Of a DNA stretch of 64,000 nt, positions 1 to 12,388 are shown piece by piece. The notes beneath the pieces were generated by a model that was not told where the DNA came from, did no database searches, and saw only the letters and a list, made by a program, of their open reading frames with translations. Source of the DNA: Trichosporon coremiiforme (lineage: Eukaryota > Basidiomycota > Tremellomycetes > Trichosporonales > Trichosporonaceae); NCBI GenBank assembly GCA_039545355.1, contig BCJJ01000003.1:682001-746000 (forward strand). The letters run 5' to 3'. Positions within the stretch are counted from its first letter, which is position 1, and the number at the start of each line of letters is the position of its first letter. The position numbers and the translations under genes are program-made.

Positions 1-3000
1 ATGGCAGAGCCCCGCTCTTGAAGGAGTGAGTGAGAATGCGGAGTGGTTATGCTGACGCCATCAGGTTCTGGACCGCGAATGGAATCAAAGTTCTCAACAT
101 GGAGCCAGCGGGAAACAAGATGCCCAAAAAGGAGTGGGATTGTGACGATGGCCTGATGAGTGAGGTACGGGAAGCACTTTCATAACTGACCTTGTGCAGC
201 GCGACGTCTCAAGGAGACGAACCCGCGTCGTGACTTTGCTGCGTTCAAACGCCGGCAGAAGGCTGAGAAGGAAGGCCGTCCAATACGGAAAGGTGATTCA
301 GACTATTACATCCGTAAGAAACGGCGTGCTCTCAAGGCTAAGAGGAAAGCAGAGGAGGAGGGGGGCATGCGACCAGCTAAAGCGAAGAGCAAGGATGCCA
401 GCGCCAGGGCTGCGGCGAAGGGAAAGCAGAAGCGGGTAGTGGAGAGCGAGAGCAGCAGCGGTGAAGAGCCGCTCAGCGCTTCAGCACCGCTGGCAGTCAA
501 AGCTCGCCTGCGCGAGTTGGAGAGGCGGCGCTCCAGCAATGCGAGCAAGTCCCCCGCTGAGGCAAAGAAAGCGTCTAAGCCGAAGGACCCGTCGCCGCAG
601 TCCATGGCCCCGCCGTCAGTACCAACGCCCACCAGAACAGTACCGCCGATTCAGACATCACGGCCCTCGCCCGCTCCTTCTTTCGACTCGTTATTCGACG
701 ACGGACCAGCCAGCCAGGGGACGCCCACGAAGCGGAGGCCATCCGCTTCTCCGGTCAACTCTGCGACGTCAAGTGTCCCGAAGTCGGCGAGCCCCCACAA
801 GAACGCAGCAAGCACCCCTATCTTCGCGGCCGACCCAAATGTCTTTGGCCCTGATCCCACTATCTTCGAAGTCTCCTCATCTCCACCCGAAGAGTTTCCT
901 GCTATGCCCGCCGGCGACGCTCCCACTCCACTTTTCGCCCCTGGCCCCAACCAATTCTCGTATGACACCCCGACGCTGGCACCGTTCGACAACGGTGATG
1001 CCGACGAAGCGATGGACGTGGAGGACGCCCTGCTGGTGTCGCCCAGCACTGAGTCCGCTGAGTTTGGGGCGCATGATGTCAAGCCAACAGTGCCTCCGGT
1101 TGAGGTCACCAAAACACCGGTCAGAACAGGTACCAGCAGCTCGTCGCCTATAGTCATTGATTCGCCGGACTCAGATACGGGGAAGAAGGACACCTTGGCT
1201 GCTCCGGATCTCGTGGTCATCTCCGCTACACCGGGAAACTCCCAGGCCAGCAGAGCACAATCATCGTCTCCGCCAGGATCTCCAGGACGCAAGCTCTCTG
1301 TCCCCGGGCCCGCAGATGTCAACAGAGCCTGCTCTCAAAGAGTCGGAGTCGTCCACCACACCTCCATCCACCTCTACTTCGGCTCAGCGTACGCCCAGCG
1401 CTACGAGCAAGGATACTGCGAATAAGCCGACCGGGCTTGCAGTTGTGACCCAGCCTCCTCAGAAGCTGATGGCCGCCGAGAAGCCTGCCGAGAAGCTGTC
1501 CCCAGCGAAGCGACCAAAATATGAGCAGCCGAAGCGGATTGTCACCATCGACATGCCGGTCGACACGAACAGGTTCAAATCGCTCAAGAACATGTCGTTC
1601 AAGAAGAACCCTACTGCAAAGACCGCGACCGCCAGTTCCGTCTCAGCTGCGCCACAGCCTCCTGAGCCGGTGACCTCTGGGCTGCAGGCTGGGGGAACCA
1701 ACACCCGGTCGTGGACACCCGCGCCAGCCCCGCCCTTCGGTTTCAGGCAGGTGGGAACTGCCCCGGGTGAGACTGCGCCTGTTCATGGTTTACCTGCCAG
1801 GCCGCAAGTGGTCAATGCTGGCGACAATGTCCATCCCAGCAGGCGCGTGAAGGTTCCTGGAACAGCGGCTTCGAGGACAGGCATTCACTCTTACGAGGCA
1901 GGCAACGGATCGCCATTGCCAGGAGCCAGCGGTAGCAGGTCACCATACGGAGGCAATGGCAGGTCGCCACACAACGGCAACCGGTCACCGTACGGTGGCA
2001 ACCGTTCTCCTCTTGAAGGCAATCGTTCTCCTGGAGCTGGGCAGGCAGCGAACGGGGACAAGTCTCCAGTGTGGGGCGGCGGCGGCGGCGTATCACCCGT
2101 CATGCCACATGGCGGAACATCCCCGCTGTACAACATCCCGCAAGTGGGCCAGCCGCAAGCCGGGTACCAGCAATTCCAGCAGCCGCCTGCGTTCATGCCA
2201 TCTATCCACCAACAGATGGCGCAGATTCCTACAGCGGTGTACGAGGCCCAGAAAGATCCCAGGCGGCGCGCTCGGCAGGGGCAGACGGCTACAGCTAGTC
2301 CTGTACCCAGTGCACCTGTTCCGAAATCCGTGTGCTCCGCGCAGGTGTGCTTCCCCGACGAGCGGAATGCCCTGCGACCCCTCGCCGTCAACCTCCTGAC
2401 AGGAGGAACGAAGAACGCTCATGACCACTACCTGCTCAGCAAGCTTCCGGAGCTTAGTAAGCTGCCGGAGCGTCAAGAGCAGGGTCCTCCTCAATTCACT
2501 GCCATGGATTGCGGGTGTATCGATCTCCTGCTGAACCAGGGTGGCTCGATCAGCGAATGGTGCCAGGCTGGTCCTTCGGCGAACAACTCGGCGGAGCAGA
2601 TCGCCGTTTGGAACTTTGCTGCCGATTACATGGCCGCCCGTGGGAAGGTTCTTGTTGCGTCCGATGAGCTGGTGCCTACCTGGCCGATCAACAGTAGGGG
2701 TTTCATCATGTTCTGCGAGGCGTCGCGGTTGGACGTGAGCAAGCTGCAGGACCAGTTCCAGCCCCAGAAGAACCAGATCTTGGCATTGGTTGTGTCCATC
2801 CCGCTACACTCCCACCCGGTCTGTACGCTTCCGAATCCGGTGCGCCCCGACTTCACCGTGGGTGAGATCAAGTCGAAGGTGCCACCGGAGTTGCCATTCC
2901 GGCCCCAGAATCTTGCCGATAGCTACGGCATTGATGGTGATGGGCTAGGGAAGCTGAAGGGATCGATCCAGCTGTATCCCAGCTTGAAGAATGAGCTGTA

Positions 3001-3881
3001 CAAGGACACGCTCGCGAACATCAAGAAAGCCGGTCTGCAGCCGCCGCATGGTTCCGATTCTGCTTCCAACGTCCTGCTGTTCAGCGGGCACTGGGGACAG
3101 ATTGTGCAATCGGGCAGTATGGCTAAGGGCATGGAGGACAATTCAAAGTTCTACATCGCTGGGCCCGACTTGACGTTACCTGCCGATCAGTGGCTGCTCC
3201 ATCCCATCTGGGAGACAGGCGGTCTCGTGACCTTTTCCCCTACTCTGATCCTGTCGGATCCAGTCAAGTTCAAGGAGACCCTCGACTTTATCGCGAACGT
3301 CAAGAACTGGGTCGCATACGTCCATCCGTCGACTCTCATGTGGTGTCAAGAGTCGTGGGGCAACAAGGCGCGATGCCCCAACCCGTCCGTCGCTTTCGAG
3401 ACCTTTGTCTCTTCGCTGTTCACGGAAGACAAGGTTCGGAAGCTCGCTGGGACGCTGCCGCCAGATGCTGGAGGCTTGGCTGTCTCGCACGCGCCCCCGC
3501 CTCTGCCGCGCAAGGGTGACTGCAACAAGTGGCTTAGCTGGCTGCGGAAAATGTTCGACTGCTCGAACTATGAGGAGCTCGTGCCTCTGTGCAAGGAGGC
3601 GCATGCCGCTCAGCAAGCCATGATGTACCCGAACTCCAGCGACGGCGACGTTATGAGGCTTTCGACCGTCGAGAACATCGGCCTGCGAGACCTGATTGCC
3701 ATGCGCAAGCGTCCTGATCTTCTCCTGTATCGAAGGTATATCTATGTCGGCGGCTTGTCGAGGACCCCGTCACATCTGATCCGGTCGGTAAGTATATTGT
3801 GTGAGACGTGGGCTGACTCTTGTCCAGATCCAGCACGTCCATGTCGACAACTTTGCGGCAGTATTGAGCGGGGCTGTTTGA
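1..3881 (+). CDS. Unrecognised nuclear-type protein, 5' partial, frame-disrupted
   Basis: I do not recognise the family. The gene enters from upstream: short exons lie at about 1-25, 65-159 and from 200 onward, separated by introns ending in CTGAC..CAG. Then comes a long disordered S/P/K-rich region, including an RSP-repeat block at about 1890-2060, and from about 2320 a well-composed folded region with motifs such as FSGHWGQIV and WETGGLVTFSP. A 40-nt intron (3788-3827, GTAAGT..CTGAC..CAG) precedes a 17-codon last exon ending at TGA 3879-3881. The reading frame changes near 1300-1313 inside a C/G-rich run with no acceptable intron; one extra base there would account for it. This is either an assembly indel or a real lesion. 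A heterochromatin or silencing role is conceivable from the composition, but nothing seen proves it. Confidence 0.6.
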
Positions 3882-5413
3882 GTGTGTTTGCATAATGCTA
3901 GTGAGTCCCTCGGCGATGATGTGTTACAAGTAAAAGGTGTGAAGCCGTTACCCGCCTTGCAAACGTCTATACTGCGGCCGACGTGCTCAAGTCCAAGCAC
4001 GCTCGGTGTAAAAGGCGGACGGATATGGGACGGCTTGGATTATAGATGGCGCTGCCGTGAGCTTGGCAGAGCCGTAAAGGCCCGAGCTGACAGGATGGGT
4101 GGCTTGGCCAAGTCGCCCGCCCTCATGGGTTTCGAGGCCTGGTTGCGGGAGCGAGAGTTCTCAGCGTCCGCAAGGAATCCGCGAGGGAAAGCACAAGCGC
4201 CGTTTCAACATTGTGTCTGAAGGTCCTGGCGCGATGTGAGGATTGGCTGCTGAAAGGCCGCAGCTTCTCGATGGTTTCAGGCTGTCTTGGAGCTGACTTG
4301 TGGGGTCATTCGGTCTCCAGAAGGAAGGCTATTGTTGAGGGCAGGGTTGGCACGGATCGCAAACCACTTACTGAGCCGACGGGACTGACACATTGCAGGT
4401 CATTGAATCATTGCCCAACGCGTGATGGACTTGTAGAAAAGCTTTGACCGAGGTTTGTTGTTGTACACTTAGCACTATGAAGTAACCGTGTTGGAAACAG
4501 ATCTCGGTGGCCAAAGTGAGTGCGAGGGTGTCGACGGCGTTGGAAATGATGGCAGACAGAGTGACAGAGGCTGGGCCGATTCAACGGCTGGGACGGAAAA
4601 ACAAAGCGGAGTGACTGCCCATTCGAGGGTGTGATTCGTCGCTGTGATCTTGATAGCAGGTACATTCCTCGGCAAAAGATTCAGCCAGGCAGGGGACGCG
4701 GGCTGGGCGTCGTTGTCCGTTCATGTGAACGCGACTTGCCGCGTGCAATTTCCAAATGGCGGCAGCACAATCTCCTATCGGCCAGGGCCGGATCGTGCGG
4801 TCCACCGCCGGCCTGACCGCGGCCCTACCCCCTGCTCCAGTCATCTCCCGGGACGGCACTATCGCAAGCGAGTCTTCGAAATACATGTTGCCCAGCTTGC
4901 GCAATCGTTGTGCAGGCGAGCTTGGCGTATCACCATGGTCGGATCATGCACAGAGAACACCGCAGGGACCGTGAATTCGTACCCGCCGGCTGACCGAGAT
5001 CTCGCCCTTCTGTCGTCTGGCTGGGGCTTTTCTGGGCAATCGGGCACCACCGACTCCACCTCCACCCAATCGACTCATATGCCAGATGCCGGAAATATTC
5101 ACCACACGACCTCCACTTTTTCACCCACATTAAAATCCGACATGACCCTCCGCCCACCCACCTCCTGGCTCCCTCATCTCACAACCCCTCCCCCACCTCT
5201 GACTGGGGGTCGACACTCACTACTCGCGGTCGCTCTGCGTTCTCGGCAATAGATAACTAGACTTTACATTCGCTTTCGACTTTCCAACGATAGAGCACGC
5301 ACGCGACAACCTAACCCGATAGGACGAGCGGCGAAAAATAGTTACTCCGCAATCTTTCGTCCGCACTAGTTCGACAACCTAGACGGCTCCCTGCCTCCAT
5401 TATCCGCAGCAAG
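3882..5413. other. Intergenic region and permease leader
   Basis: No convincing gene: ORFs here are short and lack splice-site support. The last 300 bases are C/T-rich, as expected for a promoter and 5' leader of the permease gene. A single GATAA (about 5252) lies upstream of it, which is too little to call GATA-factor control. Confidence 0.5.
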
Positions 5414-7192
5414 ATGGGCGGCGAGCGTGACTACGACTTTGAGGAGAAGGGCGGCGCCGTTAACGGCTACCCGCCGTCGGACGGGTACATGCGCGAGGAC
5501 GAGAGCGTCGCGTCGCAGCCGCCGATGAAGCAGTACAAGGGCGTCAAGGGGCGGGTGGAGCAGGGCATGGATTTCCTCGTGAAGCACGGCGTCGAGGAGC
5601 GGGGTATCCAGCCGCTTCCCGAGACTGTGAGTACTTCTCAGTTAACGGAAGAGGCGTAGCTGACATGACCAGGAGCGCGAGCCGAACCTCAACTTCTTCA
5701 GCTACGTGCGCCAGGCGGTGCTGTGGGCGGGCATGAACACAAACATCCTCACGTTCTCCGAGGGCATGACTGGCCCCGGAATTTTCGCCCTCGACCTCAA
5801 GACGTCGGTCGGCGTCATTCTCGGCTTCAACGCGGTCATGTGCATCTTTCCCGCTTACGTCGCGACCAACGGCCCCAAGACGGGTATGCGCCAGATGATC
5901 CAGGCGCGCTACGGCATGGGCTATTTCGGTGCCATGATCATCGGCCTCGCCAACGTCCTCACGCTTCTGGGATACCTCTCGCTCACGAGCATTCTCGGCG
6001 GACAATGCCTTTCCATGGCCTCTGGCAATGACATGTCCTGGACTGTTGGTATCATTGTGCTGGCTGTTATTGGTCTGTGCATGTCCTTCATCGGCCTCCG
6101 GGCTTTGCACATTCTCGCATTCACGTTTGTGCCCGTCGTCGTGCTGCTCTACATCGTTCTCATCGGTGTGACGGGCAGCAAGCTCCACTACGCCGTGAAC
6201 GAGACAGCCCAGGCGGCGGCGAAGGTGACTGCCTCGGGCGTGCTCGGTTTCTGCGCGTCGCAGGTCGGCTTCACCGCGTCGTACTCTGGCATCGCGTCCG
6301 ACTTTACGACGCATTTCCCGGCCTCGACGCCGCGCCTACCCCTCTTCCTGGCGGTTTACTGCGGCCTGTTCGTGCCCATCGTCCTGATCCAGATCTTTGG
6401 TGCGGCGTGCCAGGCGGCCGCCTTCAGCATTCCCACCTGGAAGGGCGCGGCGGAGATTGGCGCACCGGACCTCCTCTTCCAGATGTCCGGCGGTGGCGGA
6501 GGCGCCAAGTTTGTCATGGTCCTCTTCTGCCTCAGCGTCGTCACCAACGTCGCTACGACGATCTACTCTGCCGGTCTGTCCGGCCAGATCGTCCTCCCTT
6601 TCCTCATCAAGGTGCCGCGGTACTTCCTCGCCATCATCGTTACGGCCATCTACCTGCCCATCGCCATCGTCGGAAGCAACCACTTCTTCGACATTCTCCG
6701 CAACTTCCTCGCCGTGCTCGGATACTGGACCGCGCTCTACCTCCCGCCCGCCATCATCGAGCCGCTCATCTTCCGCTCCCCCGTCAGCAACATCACCTAC
6801 CCCGTCGAGATCTGGAACAAGATTTCCAAGCTGCCTATCGGTCTCGCGTTCTTGTTCAGTACTTGTGTCGTGAGTAAACCTATCCGGCTAGAGTTGGCCG
6901 GTGAGCCCCGTCCCCTGCCCAAAGAGCAGGGCGCGGCCGCCGCCGGTCCGGTCCCCAACACGTGCTGTTTCAGCTAACGCCCAGGGCATTCCGGTCGTCG
7001 CCTGCGCAATGGCCACGACGTGGTGGGAGGGCTGGATCGCGCGCGCGATTCCCGGCGGTGATGCGTGAGTTTGTCCCCTTCCTTCGTCAACTGACCTTCA
7101 GCGGTGACCTCGCGTTTGAGATTGCATTCTGCGCCGTCGCGCTCGCCTTCATTCCTGCGCGCTGGCTCGAGCGTAGGGTCACGCACCGTTAG
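5414..7192 (+). CDS. NCS1 purine-cytosine permease (FCY2-like)
   Basis: Plasma-membrane nucleobase transporter of the NCS1 family (cytosine/purine:proton symport). Model: exons 5414-5626, 5673-6869, 6985-7064 and 7102-7192, giving about 526 aa, the usual length of fungal FCY2-type permeases. The N-terminus is polar and cytosolic; from about residue 75 there are some 12 hydrophobic segments, beginning with a stretch around FSEGMTGPGIFALDLK that resembles the family's first helices. Introns start GTGAGT; the middle one (6870-6984) is longer than most. Spliced phases agree at each junction and the last exon ends at the TAG 7190-7192. The exact substrate (cytosine, adenine, hypoxanthine or a related compound) cannot be told from sequence. 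Confidence 0.88.
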
Positions 7193-8967
7193 ACGTGCGA
7201 GGTTTCGCTCGCGTCGCGCGTTCCGCCGCTTCACCTATCAGTGTTGGACAGTGTCACGCCGATTCACCTCGGCCTAAATAATCGTAATAATTGCAATACT
7301 GCATTTCCTCTTCATCTTGGGTTCATGCACATATCTATCATCCGCAGCACCCTATCTGAACATTCCGGGTTCCGATCAGCAGGCGCAAAACGCGCGAGAC
7401 GCGGATCCGTCGTGAAACCGCCAATTCCGCTTGGCTTAGTTTCTTCAGGCCGGCCATCGGGCCAGCTTACGCCGCGGGTGACCCCACATGCCGCAGCCCA
7501 GGCGAGCGGTATGCATAAGAGCAAGGGGAATGTGGGGTTGCCTCATGTGGCCTCGTATCGATACTACCCGTCTCCTCGTGCCTGCGCTGGCCTATCGTGA
7601 AGCGTAAAGATGACGCGCACACTTAAGAAGAGCGACTTAGTGAGGGGAGGCAGCGCTAACCTTTTTCCGTTCCGTCGGCACGGTTGTCGGTGCACATTCG
7701 GATAGTCTAGCAGTCTAGCTTCTGACAAGAGGACGTGCAGGTACCACCGTTGTTCACACACTATCGCGGCGTCGACAGAAGCTTCTTGTTCGCACACTCG
7801 GAGAACTCTACACCTACAGGTGGTCAACGTCTAAGGCCATCACGCAACAAACCTTTTTCTACGGCTGCACGCATGCAGCACGTAATCTGTCCCCTACCTA
7901 CAGGTCAGATAGGTTCTACGGCTATAGCCTGCTCCGTATCTCTGCTGAGCGCGTGGGCGGCATCGTGGTCCGAGGCGTGGTTCGGATTGCCCTGAACATG
8001 AGGACGGAATCGAGACAGAGGACGCCGCTATTCCGAGTCCTCCTTATTGCAATTTTGACTTCCCATGAGATATGCGGAAAAGAAGTCGCCGCCTGCACCT
8101 CAACTTTCTCCCCTTGTAGAGCTTCTGCCATGCAGCAAACGGCTTACTCGCTTGTGCATGATTCATATGCAGTCGCGGTGAATTTGGAGCACCGCCGCAG
8201 CAGGTTACGGACCCCCGGGTGCGAAAAGTGCGCCACCTCCGCGGTCGCAGGATCGATCTTGCATGGCAAACGTTTGAGGCGTTTCAGCAAGTTGCCGAAC
8301 GTGTCAACGTGGGTTGGGTGGGATCCAACTCCTTGCGGCGGCTGCATTCGATGATCGGGTCGGGCGCCCGCGTCCATGAGCAAGTGTGCGCCAATCTGTG
8401 GTCCACGGAGATCATGGGTGGAATGCAGGGGGAAGTGTACTCGAGCTAGCGCATGCATAGCTCGATGAAGGTGCAGACGAGCGTGGAGCGCGGATGTGAT
8501 CAGCAGGCAAGGGTTTGGGAGGCAAAGGGGGCCAGAGAGTAGCCATGGGCTGGCTGCAAGAAGGACAGGAAGAGGCAGAACGCGACAGGTCGGCTAAAAT
8601 TGGGACTTGAAGACGACTTGAGGACGACGCCTCGAACCGTTAGTCAGGCTGGGCTGGCTGGGCGGTTCCCAGAGCCAAAAGACTAGCTAGGGCGGACGCC
8701 ATGCGCCAGCCAGCAGCCAGCGAGTAGTGACCCGCTTCAGCCTGCCAGACCTGACCCCGCATCTGAAGCCTGACCCTGAGCCTGAGCCTGAGCCTAGCCC
8801 CGCCGGCCAGGATACCCAGACCTTGATCCTCATCTCAACCTTGCACTTATCGTCCACCGCTCGTCATCCCTCCCCTTCCTTCATCCGCCCGTATCACCTC
8901 ACCTCACATCACTTTCACCTTTTCTCTCTATCTCATCCCAACCACACCACACTCTTTACTCACCCAA
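7193..8967. other. Intergenic region and DGA1 leader
   Basis: No supported gene. Short ORFs on both strands lack codon bias and splice signals. A CTGAGC-type hexamer repeat lies at about 8770-8797, and a strongly C/T-rich leader with CACCAC/TCTCTC tracts precedes the ATG at 8968. Confidence 0.5.
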
Positions 8968-10879
8968 ATGGCGTCCGAGACGTCTTCGTCTTCGTCCCCG
9001 TCCTCGCCGGCGGGCCACTTCAGCCCCCTCCCCGACAACGACTCCGGTCTGAGGCTACGCTTCACCCACGGCCTGCCCAGTCCGTCCCAGAGCTTCTCCC
9101 TCTCCCTCCCCGGCTCCCAGCCCGCGAGCCAGCCCGTCTCCACCCCCGCCAGCGAGGACGGCATGTCCCGCGCCCCGAGTCTTCTCCACCTGAACGGCAA
9201 CTACGGCAGCGCGCCGCACTCACCCGAGATTGAGCACAGTCAGCTCTCCCTCAGGGCCAAGACCAAGCCGCGCAACCGGAAACACTCCAAGACGCAGAGC
9301 CTCAGCAGTATCAAGAGCGCCAAGAGCCCGCTCCTCGACGCCCTCAAGCTCCCCGACCTCAACATCCCCCGTCCCGTCCAGATCCAGTGAGTTGTTCCCA
9401 GGCAGAGGCATCGATCGAGGGCACTCTCACACTGTTGTCGCACTCGATCCGGCACAAAGTGGAGTCATCCGCATGAGGCATTTTGTACCCCTCCGCGCAC
9501 ATCCGCGCTGCAGATATGGAGCTGCACCGGCACACACGGTGCAGAGTACCACCCCGCCCAATTGACCGTCGGCGCAAATGTCCCGCTAACGTCGTAGGTT
9601 TGCCCCCCTCCACATTCCTCCACACCGCCGATTACAGACGGCAGCCGTCGCAACTTGGGCGCTCCTCATGCCGCTCTCCCTCATCATTTACTTCTTCGCT
9701 CTGTGAGTTGCTACTGGGTATAGCGGATACACCGGCTATGATTGGCACGACATGACGACCTCGTAGGCATGGTCCCCGAAAAAGCTCGGGTCCCTAGCCC
9801 TTGTGGCCGCGCTGTCCCTTACCTGAATGGAACGCACCGCCGTCCGGCAACTCGATGACATTGCATTCCTGGCGCGCTGCTGTCTTTAAGAGGAAAGAAG
9901 CTGTTTGCTGACCTCTCAGCTCCCTCCCATTCCTCTGGCCAATCGTCATTCCGTACACGATCTGGGTCCTCTTCATCGACACAGCGCAGTACCGTGGTGG
10001 CAGGCCGAAGGAATGGGCCCGCCGCTTCCCTCTGTGGAAGTACTTTGCTCGTGAGTTGGAGTCGGCTTGATCTGAGCTGACATTCAGAGTACTACCCGTG
10101 CAGCATCGTCAAGGAGGAGGACCTCCCCGCCGACAGGACGTATGTGTTCGGCTACCACCCACACGGCATCATCGGAATGGGTGCCGTTGCGACCTTTGGC
10201 ACTGAGGCTACCGGCTTCTCAGATTACTTCCCGGGTATCAAGCCGCATCTCCTGACTCTTGGTGCGTAGCTGAATGCCAGACGCCTGTAGCTGACCAGCA
10301 GACTCCAACTTCAAGATCCCAGTCTACCGTGACCTGCTCATGCTGCACGGTATCTCGTCGGTCTCGAAGCGCGCGTGCAAGAACATTCTGAAGCTCGGTC
10401 CCGGAAACGCGATCACGATTGTTGTCGGAGGCGCCGCCGAGTCTCTATCTGCGCACCCCGGCACGTTCGACCTGACGCTGAAGAAGCGCCTCGGTTTCAT
10501 CAAGGTCACGATGCGGGAAGGCGCCGACCTCGTGCCCGTGTTCTCCTTTGGCGAGAACGACATCTACGACCAGCTGGCGAACGAGAAGGGGTCCAAGGTG
10601 TACAAGCTGCAGAAGAAGTTCCAGAAGATCTTTGGCTTCACGCTGCCGCTCTTCCACGGCCGTGGCATCTTCAACTATAACTACGGCCTGATGCCGTTCC
10701 GGCATCCGATTGTGAGTGTCATCGGACGCCCGATCAAGGTCGAGCAGTGCACGAACCCAACGACGGAGCAGATCCACGAGATCCAGAAGAAGTACATTGA
10801 CGAGCTCGTGCGGATCTGGGACAAGTACAAGGATCTGTACGCGAAGAACCGGACGAAAGAGTTGACCCTCGTCGAGTGA
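8968..10879 (+). CDS. DGA1: Diacylglycerol O-acyltransferase, DGAT2 family
   Basis: Makes triacylglycerol from diacylglycerol and acyl-CoA at the ER and lipid droplet. Exons 8968-9386, 9598-9702, 9920-10050, 10088-10261 and 10302-10879 join in frame to 468 aa. Residues 1-135 are a Ser/Pro-rich disordered extension; then comes the family start (FAPLHIPPHRRLQ), a hydrophobic hairpin across exons 2-3, the catalytic YHPHG motif near residue 240, and the DGAT2 core to the C-terminal KNRTKELTLVE. The first two introns (211 and 217 nt) are far longer than the 37- and 40-nt introns that follow. The second is defined by frame: only the acceptor at 9919 restores the expected hydrophobic sequence (LPFLWPIVIPYTIWV). 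MGAT or wax-synthase activity is a less likely alternative. Confidence 0.93.
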
Positions 10880-11328
10880 GGGGTGAAGAGTATCTACCAA
10901 AAGACAAGACCAACGTCTTTGTGTCCTATCTTCAACAGATCCCTCTTTGTCCCCAGTCGTATCTCCTTGTACCTCTGTTTCGATTCCGTACCCTTTGTGT
11001 GTCTCTACTTTTCGTGTGAATGCACCTGTGATGTCTAGTTGTTTCTGGATGAGCATGACGCACGCGCTCGGTGAAACCGTCAATTCACCGGAGTATGCGA
11101 AGGTTCAGGCCTCAGCCGGAGGCGCGCTCCCTGCGGCGATCCTGATCGCAGGATCGTCGTTCGGAACGGGTCACGTGAAAGGTTCGGACATTGACTAACT
11201 CTCCCTGCTCGATATTTACGGGTCTGCCTGTAACGGCTAACTGCAGATTACGCACTGATCTCTTGTTCAAGTTCTCGATCCCCGTCATCACCTCCATCAC
11301 TCGCACACGACTAGACGAACGTGACACA
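10880..11328. other. Intergenic region between DGA1 and TAD2
   Basis: 3' region of DGA1 followed by the TAD2 leader. Nothing else seen; a 5'UTR intron ending in CTAACTGCAG near 11246 is possible but no clear donor was identified. Confidence 0.4.
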
Positions 11329-12215
<887 letters not shown>

Positions 12216-12388
12216 GCTGCGCCACGCCAGAGGCAAAAGCGCGCACGGGCCCGCCGTCCCCTCCATAGGCGGCCCTGTTCATAGACCGCAATAGCATACT
12301 CTCCCTCCTCCATGTGTATATCCTAAACCCGTAGTGATATGTATGCAGAAACTGTATAGTAATAAAGATCTACAACCTGGTCTGTCTC

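Noticed and set aside
65..260. Possible chromodomain at the start of the first gene
   Set aside because: The NMEPAGN segment only loosely resembles the NTWEPxENL motif; with the best splice model the surrounding residues do not fit a chromodomain.
5245..5260. GATA-factor site before the purine permease
   Set aside because: A single GATAA is expected by chance at this length.
8144..8458. Minus-strand ORF of 104 codons
   Set aside because: No splice signals, no codon bias, no recognisable sequence.
9767..9830. Extra DGA1 exon (AWSPKKLGSLALVAAL)
   Set aside because: Open in one frame and preceded by TAG, but it needs a phase that exon 2 does not provide and has no donor at its end.
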